Positions 11,601 through 22,135 of a stretch of DNA of 64,000 nucleotides are shown piece after piece. The stretch is from the NCBI GenBank assembly GCA_027924585.1, contig BSBM01000865.1, positions 1,922,001-1,986,000 of the forward strand, given 5' to 3'. Origin of the DNA: Larix kaempferi (taxonomy: Eukaryota; Streptophyta; Pinopsida; Pinales; Pinaceae). Position 1 is the stretch's first letter; the number at the start of each line of letters is the position of its first letter. The notes beneath the pieces were generated by a model. The model made no database searches. It saw nothing but the letters and a program-made list of their open reading frames with translations, and was not told where the DNA came from. The position numbers and the translations under genes were made by a program.

Positions 11601-13163
11601 TAAGGAAACCTTCTTCTTCTTCCCTGTTATCATTCTCTTGTAACCTTCATCGTCGATGAAAGTTAGTTCCTTACTTCGGCAATCCATCACCGCCGAGTGT
11701 GCTTCCAGCCAATCCATCCCCAGGATTAGATCATATGTACCCAATTCCGTAACATAAAAGGATATTCTAGAAGAACATACTCCTAGGTCGACTTCACAGT
11801 TCTCTACCTTAAGACTCACACTCTGGACACTACCGGATGCCATCTCGACAGTGTCGAAATCATCTTGACTTATTGCCATCATTTTATTATTTTCTACAAC
11901 TTTTAAGGAAATAAAACTTTCAGTAGCTCCAGGGTCTATAAGCAAGGAAAATACATTACCATGTATCTTACCAGTAGTCTCGAGGACGGTGGACTGATGT
12001 TCAGCTTGGCGGTTGTTGACGGCAGCGTGTATACGATGCGCTCGTCCTAAATCGGCTGCGGTAGTTTGTCGCGGTGCTTGCGCTCTTTGGTTTCCCCGGT
12101 CCTGCTGAGGACATTCGCTTTGGAAGTGTGGTCCTCCACACCTCCAACATCCTGCTTTGGGCCCTCTTGTTTTGTTTCTAGCTGGTGCATCATTTCTTCT
12201 TGGTCCAAACTGCGCCGGTTTTGCAAAAGGCTTTGCATGATCATTCCGTGGTGGCGGTCGGTATGGTGTTCTATCATCTCTATTAGACCCTCCGTTGAAA
12301 GGTCTCCTCCCAAAATTCTTATTCCCATACTGATGTTTGGGTGCATGTGAAGGTTGACTTCCTCGGTCTGTATTTGTAAAGTTCTTATTTTGCAGCATCT
12401 TGCCGGGAAGCTCTTCTTCCGCTATGAGGGCCTTCTGGACTGCATCGTGCAAAGTAGAAGGTGTCAGAATACGAACCTTGTCTCGTATGACTGGGTTTAA
12501 TCCGTAGATGAACTTATTGACTTTTAGTTTCTCCGTGGCAACATGGGGTGCATATCTTAGTAACTCCATAAAACGGATTTCGTACTCTTGTACTGTCCGT
12601 AGTCCTTGTTTTAGTGCATGGAAATCATTCAGCTGTCGCTCAATGAATTCGTCTGATAGGTAATGCTGACGGAAATGTTCATCGAACAATTCCCACGATA
12701 TTTCCTCAAGCTCTAGACCTAGCTGAGGTCGCAAGGTCTTCCACCAAAGAAGGGCTTCCCCCTTCAGTTGTATTATTGCCATCCGTACCTTCATGTTAGA
12801 CGTGTAGTCTCTCAAAGAAAAACACATGGCCATGTTTTCAAGCCATGCCTCAGCGGCAGTCCCCTCAGTGGAACCCCAAAATTCAGGAAACTTTACCTTC
12901 TCTAGCTCTCGGTGTATGTTGACCGGAGGTGGCGCCTGTGGTACTGCAGTGACTTGAGAACCAACATTCTCGCGGTCAAGTCGTGTCATCAATGCTTCAG
13001 TCATTCTGTGGTAGTTCCTCATCATTGTCATGACCTCGTCCGCAGGTAGGTTAATGGTTTCCTCCGCTCTCGGAGGGTTATTCACAGGGGTTTTTGGGGT
13101 TGACGGGCGTGCAGCTCGTCCTCGTCCCCTTCCGACTCTACCCTGGCGAGTTCTTCGATCCAT
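8679..13163 (-). CDS. Intact gag-pol polyprotein of a chromovirus-type gypsy element
   Basis: A single 1494-codon frame with no internal stop, starting [15 protein letters not shown] after a 114-nt leader. Domains in order: gag capsid (about 90-230, with [19 protein letters not shown]), a CCHC-like knuckle [13 protein letters not shown] (about 339-351, spacing CX2CX3HX4C), aspartic protease with [11 protein letters not shown] (about 408), reverse transcriptase with [11 protein letters not shown] and FLDDILIY (about 742), RNase H with CTDASKDG (about 890), integrase HHCC zinc finger (about 1080-1125), integrase core with catalytic Asp in SMDFIVG (about 1150), SDRGS (about 1212) and Glu in GQTERVNQ (about 1248), then a chromodomain-like end with VKVQW and ATWE (about 1440-1490). 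It would copy the element RNA and insert the cDNA. Gag and pol share one frame, so no frameshift is needed. Odd: the protease triad reads D-P-G, not D-S/T-G. Confidence 0.95.
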   Translation of the reverse strand: MDRRTRQGRVGRGRGRAARPSTPKTPVNNPPRAEETINLPADEVMTMMRNYHRMTEALMTRLDRENVGSQVTAVPQAPPPVNIHRELEKVKFPEFWGSTEGTAAEAWLENMAMCFSLRDYTSNMKVRMAIIQLKGEALLWWKTLRPQLGLELEEISWELFDEHFRQHYLSDEFIERQLNDFHALKQGLRTVQEYEIRFMELLRYAPHVATEKLKVNKFIYGLNPVIRDKVRILTPSTLHDAVQKALIAEEELPGKMLQNKNFTNTDRGSQPSHAPKHQYGNKNFGRRPFNGGSNRDDRTPYRPPPRNDHAKPFAKPAQFGPRRNDAPARNKTRGPKAGCWRCGGPHFQSECPQQDRGNQRAQAPRQTTAADLGRAHRIHAAVNNRQAEHQSTVLETTGKIHGNVFSLLIDPGATESFISLKVVENNKMMAISQDDFDTVEMASGSVQSVSLKVENCEVDLGVCSSRISFYVTELGTYDLILGMDWLEAHSAVMDCRSKELTFIDDEGYKRMITGKKKKVSLRMISAMQLKKSMRKGCQLYAVIAMNKEGDKVEVINHPLFSEFMDVFPDALPGLPPQRELDFTIELKPGTETIARTPYRMSVPELKELQIQLQELLDLGLIRPSVSPWGAPVIFVKKKDGSWRLCIDYRQLNKATVRNQYPLPRIDDLFDQMKGATVFSKIDLRSGYHQLRIKDEDIPKTAFKTRFGHYEFVVVPFGLTNAPSVFMNLMNGVFRQHLDKFVQVFLDDILIYSRTPEEHEEHLRIVLKCLRENHLYGKLSKCSFFQKEIHYLGHIISGEGIAIDPAKIEAIWDWPAPTNVHEVRSFMGLAGYYRRFVEGFSRVAGPITELQKKNRPFIWTEKCEEAFAKLKELLTTAPILKVPDMDKDFLVCTDASKDGVGCVLMQDGRVIAYTSRRLRPHEENYATHDMEMTAVMHALKLWRHYLVGRKFELKTDHCGLQHIFTQSDLNARQRRWSEVLSEYDFDITYVKGTLNKVADALSRRPRIFSVIPLKTNLREKILTLQQKDTWYYEVKAELENEQMRIPKFEGYSLDKDGLLRYNRRMYVPDNEEIRDLILSEAHRAVYRAHPGIKKMYADLKPLFFWHGMKRDVVSFVAKCLECQMVKAEHRHPARLLQPHAIPESKWEVISMDFIVGLPLTNRRHDTIFVVVDTLTKSAHFLPIKNTYQAPEIARVFINEVVRLHGIPKKIISDRGSVFTGRFWTSFQEALGTQLNFSTAYHPETDGQTERVNQVLEDMLRMYVMDQQKKWEEYLPLVEFAYNNSYQSSIQMAPFEFLYGRPCRTPISWDILEDRTLLGPEVIQEMEDQMVTIRARLKEAQDRQKSYADTHRTDRSYEIGDRVFLRVKPQKSSIKFGKGAKLSPRFVGPFRISERIGPVAYRLDLPSSLSRIHNVFHVSVLRHYVPDTSHIIDLSNVQITDDGAVMAEPIRILDQRTRQLRHRMIDQVKVQWDSYSPSSATWEDATEMRRNFPFLF

Positions 13164-13263
13164 GACGAAGTCTGTTCAGATGTAAAAATAAAACTTATTA
13201 GTCAACTAAACATCCTAAATTGTTTTGCGCGGAATTCTCTAGGTCCGAACTAAGTTCGACCTC

Positions 13264-13275
13264 GCTCTGATACCA
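13264..13275 (-). other. Primer binding site (initiator tRNA-Met type)
   Basis: The minus strand reads TGGTATCAGAGC two bases inside the 5' LTR end. This is the standard plant site complementary to the 3' end of initiator tRNA-Met, which primes minus-strand synthesis. It fixes the element orientation. Confidence 0.93.
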
Positions 13276-14357
13276 AATGTAAGGTCTCTGATCTTGAGCA
13301 AGTAGTTTTTTTTTTTTTTTTAAAGAAAATCATTTGAATCTGAAATCTTTAATCTTACCAAAGATAACTCTCATCTAAATCAAAAACTTATAAGTAACTC
13401 TCACTGTACTAAGATGTAATAACAAATAACTGATTCTTAAACATAATTAAAAATTACACCAATTCCGAAATATAATTATGAAAGATGTGTTCACAAGAGT
13501 TCCTTTTTCTTATTGGAACAAGGTGTACATTTTCCCAAAATAAATATAAAAAGCATAAGTATAAATTTAAATTTGTATTCCAAAAAAAATACTTATTTAA
13601 AAGAAGAATTACATAACTTGAATTGGTAATTCAAATACAATTTAAATTTGTATTGTAATTACAATTTTGACAAAAAGACTCGGTTAAATTTTTTTATTTT
13701 TCTTTTACACAATATAGTGATGTGAATAAGAACTTCACTCTCATCACTTATAAAGAATCATGTCCCACTTATACACTCCTAGACAAATTAATTGTTAACC
13801 CATTATCACAATGACATCCATAACCAATTACAATCTAAGTGACTACATAAATACCACTAAATCTTCAATGATCTGTTATCCGCATAATATTTTAGTTAAT
13901 TTGGATCTACCATAAAGTAGTACAACGATAGCATTTATATCCCACGTATATCATTTAATTGTTTTAAACTACCATCTAGCAGTGATAGAATAATATATAT
14001 ATATGAGCGACGTATAATTTCAAGTGTTTGATCTACTGTCACACAATACATCAATAATATGTATATCCTGAGTATGTCTTGAAATGTTTTTTTTTTTTTA
14101 TCCATCGAATAACCAATGCCAGAATATTATATATAAAGCGTAGAGATTAGATGTCTGATCTACCATAAAACAATGCATTCACAATATACCTTTATTGCTT
14201 TTATCTACCATATAACAATACATGAGTATTATATCTGCGTATGTTTGTTCTATCATACAACCATACAACAATAGCACAAATTCATCAGTTAGGTTGTCCG
14301 ATTGGGATTCCATTCTATGGCTGTCATAACCGAACCTAGCTGGCAGTTTACACAGAG

Positions 14358-14391
14358 AGGAGACGTGTTTCTACAGGAGACGTGTTTCTAC
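14358..14391. repeat. 17-bp minisatellite, two units, in the 5' LTR
   Basis: Two copies of the unit that is present three times at 5443-5493. Confidence 0.93.
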
Positions 14392-15743
14392 ATGAGCATC
14401 AATTAACTAGAAGTAAAAGTCATGGGGCTGGTTAGGTGGGTTGGGCGGTATTTCAAATGTTAGTTCTACGATTGAGAGAAGTAAATGCATGGCGACCCAC
14501 TCATTGTAAAGTTCGCGATAGGGAGTAACACTAAGGGTTACCGCAGTTGGTTTCACAACGGACTAGAGATGCCATCATCGATTCTTAAGTCTGCAATAAT
14601 AATCTTTACTCGGCGGAAGTATTGTACCAGGGATGACGGTTGGTTCTAACGCTCGTCAAGTCTGCTGTTAACAAATTAAATGTTTGTTACCTCCTTTCAC
14701 GGATGATACCTACCCTAGCTGCGATGAGTCGGTCGACCTCCTATTCAAATGGATGGGTGTTGTGAAAGACAAACCGTATGGTATCTACTCATCTGTTGAA
14801 CATGTTCACAAATTGCCGTGGCACTGTGATCCAACAAGATAGGGATATTCAGTCTCGGCGTAGGTAGATCTATACCCACCCTGCTATCGTTCAATGTGAA
14901 GTAGAGAGGCGCAGATCGGATTCCCGAAATCTCAGCAGATAAATCCGCCATCTCATTCAATCACTAGAATCCGAACTCTTTCTATCGATTTTACCCTACA
15001 ACAGTAATTAATGTACATACCAAATGTAGGACCCCTCGATCAATCACAGGTTGAACTGTAGTAGGAGTAGGCAAATTAAAAACCAAGCAAGACTTTTCCA
15101 GAGTACACCCTAAGCTAGCAGTTACCAGGATCGAGGAAAACGCGTTGGAGTTAGCAGTCTGGATGTAACGACTTGACAGAGGGTAGGTGGATCCACCAGT
15201 TGGAAAAGAGAACACAATCTCATCATTAAAGGTTTACAGTTAGAAAGAAATATTCCAATCGAATTAAACGGAGGCGTAAATCCCTGGAAGGCTGGAAGAG
15301 TATGCTGAACGGATCCAAACACCAACGAATTATATTCGCTTCAGGTAGATCGAGCTCTGCAATTGGCATACAGAGTCGATCTCTGTATTAATTCATTTGA
15401 ACCATAAAAATTTAACTACAAATAATAGATCTTTAAATAATTCATAGACGGATCAATACGAAGTCCTGGAAAATCGATTTGTAATCTACTTGACAGATCT
15501 ACAAATAATTACATATTGGATGAATAAACAGTCATGAGAAATCGATCTACCTTTAGGGATCGAGCTCTGCAATTGGCATACAGAGTCGATCTCTGTGATT
15601 GAGATTTTTCTAATATTTAATAAAATCATAGATCTCTGAGATTTATAAAATCAAATCTAAAACAGGAAACGAACTGACAGAGGAAACTTCTTCTGCGTTT
15701 TATCAAAATCATAGATCTGAGATTTCAACCGAATAACACAGTT

Positions 15744-15891
15744 CTAATTTAACTAAAACAGATTCATAACACAAACCAGATCTCTAATAATTTCAACAGA
15801 GAATTAATAATTCAGATCTAATTTAACTAAAACAGATTCATAAAACAAACCGGATCTCTAATAATTTCAACAGAGAATTAATAATTCAGAT
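15744..15891. repeat. 74-bp tandem duplication, 5' LTR copy
   Basis: Same two-copy repeat as 6846-6993, at the expected offset of 8898 bases. Confidence 0.9.
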
Positions 15892-16302
15892 CTACTTTAA
15901 ATAAAACATAATCAAAGTTTTACAGAAATCTTACTTCAACGATTTTAAATAAAATTATAAATACACTAATCATATGAACAATAAGAACCTGTAATGGTCG
16001 CAGCTCCAATCGGAAGGTGAATCTCCTCGTTTATCACAGCTCCACACTCGTCGTCAATCACCACGGTCACAGGCGGACACCTCGGTTAACCACCCAACCA
16101 CTCTGGAAGTACTCTTCTTCCTTCCAGACCCCCGAGCTAGTCGGGCCGTAGAGTTCACACACGTATTTCAGAAATTCAGCTTGGGATTCCCCTCCCACTA
16201 GGATTTCTTAGCCAAACCCTTAGATAGCAGCAAGTCCTTGAGGCAATTGAAAATTACGACAATCGTCCAAATTATGGGCCCCTTACCCATTCCTTAAGCT
16301 TT

Positions 16303-16314
16303 CCTTATAAAGGG
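16303..16314 (-). promoter_or_regulatory. Candidate TATA box of the 5' LTR promoter
   Basis: The minus strand reads CCCTTTATAAGG. If used, transcription would start about 30 bases further on, near 16275, giving a U3 of about 1.25 kb and roughly 3 kb of R/U5 plus leader before the gag-pol ATG at 13163. Inferred from motif and position only. Confidence 0.45.
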
Positions 16315-17769
16315 AAATCTCCTGCGACACATGTCGCTTCATGCATAATTAAATATTTTTAATTATTTAATTATTTAAAACACTCACCCATCCAAGTGTC
16401 AGTTTCTCAAGGAAGTGTACCTACATCCCTAAGATTGCTCTAGTTTGTCCCCCAGATATTTTAATCAGCTCCTAGCTTTTAGTTGACTAGGTGTCTAATC
16501 TATTTTGCTCCTAAATAATAATTTCTATTATTTTAAATGCTCAACAAAATATAACTATTCATGTGCAAATGTCTTATCTATTGTTATGCATTTTCTAAGT
16601 AATAATCTAGAGTTATTCTCCTAGGTTTTTATGCATTTTAATTTAACAATCAAATTCACTAGGATCACGGTGCCGCGTCGTTGGGCTCATGGTTCCTTAA
16701 TTTTTAATTCTCTGACATGGCACCACTCCGTCGGGTCCAATCATCCAAGATTTCCATTCCTTGGCATGGTACCACCTCGTTGGGTCCTTGCGTCCATTCT
16801 TTCCGTTCTCGACAGGGTACCTCATCGTTGGGCCCTTCTGCCATCATATTTCCGTTTTGACTTGCGGGAACTCTTGTAGGGATTTTAGGAATCGTTACCA
16901 TCCATCCTCCGTCTACATGCTATCTAGGGACTAATGGCGCTGAGGAGTGAGTCCGTTCTCACTGCGCGCCCCTCAACTCGTACGTGACCAGCTCCGTCGT
17001 GGCCCACCTCGTACGCCCTCACGCATTCCTCTTGAGCAAGCGGATCAGTACTTATCTGCTCATGCGTGGTATTCTCGTCGGAAGTCGACATCGTCGTCGC
17101 TCCCCTTATGTGTGATTTACCCGTACTCTACGGCCCTTCATGTTCCTTTGTGTGTCCGTTGGTGAACCGTCTCACTTGTTTCTACACACACTTCTCACAA
17201 CAAGTTATTAGTAGTACTGTCCTCAATACTCATCATCTGATTTCTAAATCTAGTATTGTTAAACATTTATGATTTATTCAAACTTCTCATTCATCTAATC
17301 AATTATACATTTCGTCAACAATCACATAATCATTGTATAGCTAGTCGTTAAGCATTATCCATCAACATAATCTTCCATAGTCATAGCTAATCGTTTAACA
17401 TATGCAATTATTCAATTTACATCAACAGTTCAAATACACATAATCAAAGATAAGGCCCAAAAGGTTATTTAATTAATGTTTCAATCGGTCGGGTCACTCA
17501 GCAGGTGCCCTCAATGTCTACAAAAGTCTAGGGGCACTACATCACTCAAGAATCCGTGGTTTCTTTAAGTGGAGGTAAAATGACCCATGCCAAGAAAAAA
17601 TCAAGCTTCTTCATCTACATTTGATGACATGACAAATGGGCATTTGACAACCAAACCATTAAGAAATTTTGTATTTCATCCCACATAAATGGAAACCAAA
17701 ATTGATGCTAAAGACAATGGATGTTTTTTCATCCATCTAATATAAATTCCAACCAAAATTTATGTTAAA

Positions 17770-18010
17770 TATATAATAGACTTGATGCAAGTACCCTTGG
17801 CCATTGGAGCAACGGTCTCCTCATAGTCATCTCCCACTCTTTGGGAGAATCCTCTTGCTATGCACTAAGCCTTTAACTTTAGTTTTCTCTATGTTGCATA
17901 CTTCACCTTGTCCAACCATTTGGTATCAATAATTAAATTTCTCTTGATCTCAACACAATCTCCCAAACTTCATTATTCATGATGAAGTTATACTCCACCA
18001 TTGCACCTTG
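17770..18010 (-). pseudogene. Copia reverse-transcriptase remnant
   Basis: The minus strand encodes, across a frameshift, AMVEYNFIMNNEVWEIV, then IDTKWLDKVKYAT, then CIARGFSQRVGDDYEET and VAPMAKGT. These match the start of the Ty1/copia RT (EEY.SI.KN..WE, CKW.YK.K, ARLVARGFSQ..G.DY.ETFAPVA). There are at least three stops and one frameshift, and the palm with YVDD is not visible. No LTR was found for it. Confidence 0.75.
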
Positions 18011-18532
18011 CAATATCTCTTAACTTATTTCCTAATAATTGGATGGCTTTGCACCAATGATGGAAGACATCAATGCAAGATAATTCATAAACTTTTTAAG
18101 AGGATGATCGCCTTAAAAAGAGGCCTTTGGAAGTCTAACTTGGTCTTGTGGATTTTGTAATGTTTGGGTCAGCCATATAGTCTACTTAATTGAACTAGAA
18201 GGTATCGAAGCATTGATTCCACCTCCAAAGGCTTGCAGATTTGGTTATGAAATCTTTGATTTCTTTGAATCAGCATTTGTGACATCAAGTGTTTCTTCCT
18301 CAATCTCGTATTAACATTGAGTTTATTTGTTGTGGTGATGAAAATTTCCATTGTTGTTTTTCAAGAATATTCCCAAAGTATGGTGAATTTCTATGTAATG
18401 TGATTGTTAGAGTGAGGTACCAAACTACCACCAAAAGAGGGCTTGTTATATGACGATTTATTAAGATTTATCTCATATTTATTATTTTTTAAATATGTTT
18501 TCCTATTACTATATATGGTTTTAAACTTTATC
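18011..18532. other. Non-coding, probably further eroded copia sequence
   Basis: A minus-strand 60-codon frame at 18169-18351 has no recognisable motif. By position this could be the region upstream of the copia RT remnant (gag/integrase side). Nothing else is supported. Confidence 0.35.
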
Positions 18533-18704
18533 AAAAAATTCGCTAAGACTTCGCAATATTTTATAATGTAGTAAAATATTCACCAAGTCTTTATAAGGTT
18601 TTATGATTTCGTGAAAGATTCGCCAAGATTTTACAAGGTTTTATAATTTAGTGAAATATTCGCCAATATTTTACAATATTATATAATTCAATGAGATATT
18701 CTCC
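18533..18704. repeat. 40-bp degenerate tandem repeat, about 4.3 copies
   Basis: Successive units start at about 18533, 18573, 18613, 18653 and 18693. Each carries a core like ATTCGCCAAGATTTTACAAG followed by a TTTTATAATTTAG tail. Units are about 70-85% alike, so the array is old. Confidence 0.85.
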
Positions 18705-18806
18705 AAAAAATTATATATACATAATATAACATTGATGAAATAGCCTTCATATTTTCCTGTATATCATGGGGATTCGCCCAATTATTATACATAGAAATTT
18801 AGGGGG

Positions 18807-19515
18807 GGTTCTTAAAATTTTCCTTGGACGATGCATAGAAGCAGATGAATATGCATATGCGCAAAAACATAACAGTATGTTGAACAACGCGTAGATTGCA
18901 GAAGTATATGAAGTATGAAAACCAGTGTGCAATACTGAAGCAGTGACATAAAGTAAGACATGGACTGATGATATAGTACAACAGTTGCGAAGAATAGAGC
19001 ATATAGAAGGTACATGGAAAGAAAAGTAATGCATCAAGTCTGATGTGTGCGTAGATCAATAGAAGACAAGAAGAACTTATACAGTCATATCAAGGTGGCA
19101 TGACAGGGAAAGGATACGGAGTCAGTGCTTCCTTCAAGTTGCAGCCTGTAAATCAGGGGGTTGGAGCCTCCTTCCAGTTGGTGCTGGTAAATGAGGGAGT
19201 TGGTGCTTCCTTCAGGTTGAAGCCTATAAATCAGGGGTTGGATCCTCCTTTCAGTCGGTGCTGGATAATATTGGAAGTTGGTGCTTCCTATGAATGTAAT
19301 ATTTATTATATAAGAAAGCATTCCATGGTTTTCTCCCGTTTGGGTTTCCACATTAAATATTTTTTTCTGTGTATTATGAATGTGTTGATGAATGGCATTG
19401 TTTATGATGAATATATAATATAAGTATTGTTTGAATTTGGTAGAAGTGAAAATTGTTTAAACTTGCACTTAATATGGATTCACTCCCCCTCTTGGTATTA
19501 ATAAGATTTCCAGCA
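18807..19515 (+). repeat. LTR of the minisatellite-bearing family, copy 1
   Basis: Its right end reads GATTTCCAGCA after a CCCCCTCTTGGTATTAATAA segment. The reverse complement matches the sequence starting TGTTGGAATC at 59139, including the AATACTGAGAGGGGG block, the GTGGAAACCC/GGGAGAAAACCA pair (19325-19354), the minisatellite and a TTATGTTTTTGCGCAT block (near 18860). A weak primer site (TCGTATCATAGT, 19518-19529) follows, so this reads as a 5' LTR in plus orientation. The left end is uncertain. Confidence 0.6.
19113..19265. repeat. ~39-bp minisatellite in the copy-1 LTR
   Basis: Four degenerate units with alternating GGTGCTTCCTTCAGGTTG and AAATCAGGGGGTTGGAGCC blocks. It is the reverse complement of the arrays at 57476-57780 and 59385-59510. 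Confidence 0.85.
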
Positions 19516-19580
19516 ATTCGTATCATAGTGAGTGTCTTCAGTAATAGTTTAACAAATAGAAGATAGATCCTTGCACAAAT

Positions 19581-20743
19581 ATGGGTGGAAAGGAAATATC
19601 TTCTCAAAGAGAAGCACCAAGGTTACATGAAAATGGCAGCATGGATAATCTCTCTACCATAGAAGTAAGGTATGGTATTCGCACTAAGAGAAAAACTATA
19701 GAAGAGGTCAAAAGGATTGAAACCGATAGTATGCAAACTCTGAAAAGGAAAGAAGAAGAGTAAAAAAGGATGGTAGCATACTTTACTAGTCAATTACAAG
19801 AGATGGATAAAACCTGTCAAACTAAGAAACTTAGATTGACACATTGGAAGGTGAACTTAAAAAATCAGCTGCATAAAATCAGAATTTATCCAAAGAGATC
19901 ATACTTCTAAAGAAAGAATTAGAATATTCTAAACAAGAAAGAGAAAAAAGATTTTCTAAATCAAATGAAGAAATATTGTCACTAAAATATCAGCTCCAAA
20001 AATCTCAAAGACAAAGTGATGATACTGGCATGGTGATCAATGAAAAACAAATTCACCTTCAAGCAAGAGAGCTTGAGATTATTTTTCTGAAAGACAAAAT
20101 CATTGAGAATACAAAAATGATCACTAAACAAAAGACTCAACTACTGGAAAAAGAACAAGAATTTGAAATACTGTAGACACAACTAAGGACAAATGATAAG
20201 TTTTCCAAAAGCGCGAAAATCTTGAATGAGATTCTTAGCAAATAGAGGTCACCATTTAACAAATCTAGTCTAGGTTACAAAGTTGGAGTCAACTAGAAAG
20301 AATATCCATCTCTCAAGGAAGAAAATTAAGAAACTAGTCAAACGTAAACTCAAAGGACAAATTACAAGAATATTGCACCACTAAAGGGACTGTACTCACT
20401 CAGAACTGTTGAATGTTGGAAGTGTAACATGACTAGGCATACTGGAAAGCTCTGCAACAATATAGTTTGTTACAAGTGTAATGTAATTGGTCACAAAGCT
20501 CAGAATTGTGGAAATACAAAGAAATTCAATAAATGTTGGAAGAAGAAAATAGGGAAGACAAATGAGGAATCTCAACTAGTTATATACAAAAGAAGGAACA
20601 CTCCTGTAAATCAAGAAAAAGAACAATGCAGAAGGATTTGGGAAAGGAAGTCTGTAGATAAAAGTAATTGCACCAAGTCTCAGTGCTCTATAGCCCAGTA
20701 TGGAGGAGATGTTGTAACATTTGTTCCTAACAAAATAATTTAA
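19581..20743 (+). pseudogene. Retrotransposon gag remnant with two zinc knuckles
   Basis: Follows the copy-1 LTR and its weak primer site. It starts at ATG 19581 (MGGKEISSQREAPRLHENG), then a Lys/Glu-rich coiled-coil-like stretch (to about 20176, frameshifted). Near 20405-20470 come two back-to-back CX2CX4HX4C knuckles, CWKCNMTRHTGKLC and CYKCNVIGHKAQNC, then a basic tail. Knuckles of this kind bind element RNA in gag. Stops and at least one frameshift make it dead. Pol is absent. The double knuckle fits copia-type gag better than gypsy, but the assignment is tentative. Confidence 0.65.
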
Positions 20744-21489
20744 AAAATTCATTTTGGATCATAAAATAAAATAATTATGGAAAGTATTTAAAAAAAATCC
20801 ATGTTGGCTCATAAAATAAAATATTATGAAAAGTAATTAAAAAATCGATGTTCGTTTATAAAATAAAAACTTAAAACTTAAACCCAGATCTATCAATCAA
20901 GAGAGATCAAATTTATTGAGTTTAAATTTAAAAAAAGAAATACACCTCAAGAAATCAGATCCCTCTCGGTACTTGATAGACACGGGTTTAAGATGGATCT
21001 ATGCTGGTATTTTGATTCTATGTGGAGTTAATAGAGAAATAATTGAAAATTAAACTAAGTCCCTTCTAATGAATCGAAATATGAAGAACTTGGGATATCA
21101 ATCTATCTCCACCCCAATACAAGAATAAACTACATAAAGATGGACCTATCGCACAAAGAAGATTGTGTGCAAAACAGACTGCAACAAAAGGTGAGCATTA
21201 ATGACCAATGAAGTAGTGGCAGTAGTGGTGACCAATTAAGGGGCGACATCAATAATTAGCGGTAGAGGATGGTTAATTGAATTTTGACAGGATCAATAAA
21301 AATCTTGAGAAAATTGAAACATTCCAGTTTTCGAGAATGGACCAAATCTAGTCCGGAAATCATTAATGACAGAGGAAATTCGCCAAATCCCTTATAAGCC
21401 AGAGATATCTCTAGTATGACCACTCGCATCTACTGAGAACATTAGCTACATAGAAAACAGTTGTGAGTGAAGGTTGAAGCTCGAAAGCC
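20738..21489. other. Non-coding, with a ~58-bp degenerate tandem repeat at the left
   Basis: About 20738-20870 holds three imperfect copies of a unit containing CATAAAATAAAA and GAAAAGTAATTAAAAAA. The rest has no recognised gene. A CTTATAAGCC segment near 21393 could be a TATA element about 95 bases before the ATG at 21490. Confidence 0.5.
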
Positions 21490-22135
21490 ATGGAACCCAA
21501 GAGACAATGCATGACAAAGAATCCATTAGTAAATGTGCAGGAAGAGGTTGCACAAATGCCAGGAGCTTCATTGTCAAAACTGGTCAAGTTCGTTCGTGAT
21601 TACATTCCATCCATAAAACATACTACAACGCCCATCACCTTACCCAGTGTAGAAGATTCAGATATTCTGGCACATAAGGTTCCAGAAGGAGTATTATTTA
21701 AAGAAAATATACTCATCCAATTGCACAAGTTTGATTTTGCATATCATGATATTACCAATTAAGAAAAATTTCTAGAATTGGTTATGGAAAACTACATAGA
21801 TAGGAGGGTCAGCTCAGATCCTATGGAACCAGTTGTAATGGAACTTTAGACATGGGAACATCCACTAATGATATCAGGGATACTAAACTTGTTGGATATC
21901 CCTCACTTTGGAAGGTCCCCATAGGTGAAAATTTGTGTGAAAATGTTGCTATCACGAGTGCATGGTGGGTTCATGTGGCTGACCAGTCCCATATCCATTG
22001 ATGCCAATACAATTGAGTTAATCATAGGACTTCCTACCACAGGGGAAGACGTAGGTATTCTTATGTATAGAAGACATGAGAAATCCCTTGGAAAGAAGAT
22101 GTTTGAAAGGTATAAAACCCAAAGGGATAGCAACC
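21490..22135 (+). pseudogene. Unrecognised frame with three in-frame stops
   Basis: One continuous frame opens at ATG 21490 (MEPKRQCMTKNPLVNV) and runs about 215 codons, broken only by TAA at 21760, TAG at 21847 and TAG at 21922. Typical segments are LSKLVKFVRDYIPS, WLTSPISIDANTIELIIGLP and ERYKTQRDSNQ. The WL.SPISIDA...IGLP block reminds me of ORFs that accompany large plant retroelements, but I cannot place it in a named family. It stops where sequence homologous to the old gypsy LTR begins (about 22136), so its 3' part may have been lost at that junction. Confidence 0.5.

Larger units (their letters stand above)
4363..17541 (-). mobile_element. Complete Ty3/gypsy LTR retrotransposon, Tekay/Del-like
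   Basis: 13.2-kb element in minus orientation with every structural part visible. Two LTRs of 4281 and 4264 bp begin TGTAAGG and end CACTACA on the plus strand. A perfect 5-bp duplication TCACT stands at 4358-4362 and 17542-17546. An iMet primer site lies beside the 5' LTR, a purine tract beside the 3' LTR, and one uninterrupted gag-pol lies between. By eye the LTRs differ by about 16 substitutions plus one 17-bp tandem unit, about 0.4%, so the insertion is recent compared with everything else here. Very long LTRs and a chromodomain-like pol end fit the Tekay/Del branch of plant chromoviruses (established knowledge); the clade name is inference. Confidence 0.95.
13278..17541 (-). repeat. 5' LTR of the complete gypsy element
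   Basis: 4264-bp partner of 4363-8643. It carries two 17-bp units where the other has three, and about 16 single-base differences (for example C/G at the 15th base, and paired changes near 16024-16030). In element orientation it starts TGTAGTGCCCC and ends CCTTACA, with TG...CA termini. Confidence 0.95.

Noticed and set aside
9640-12350. Plus- and minus-strand frames inside the gypsy polyprotein region
   Set aside because: They are out-of-frame shadows of the intact gag-pol.
13264-13275. GCTCTGATACCA and its complements as possible tRNA gene pieces
   Set aside because: Each instance sits exactly beside an LTR end, so these are primer binding sites; no cloverleaf was found.
18747-19059. Three overlapping minus-strand frames rich in Tyr, Phe and Leu resembling membrane proteins
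   Set aside because: They lie in the minisatellite LTR, in all three frames, and the region aligns with non-coding LTR copy 3.
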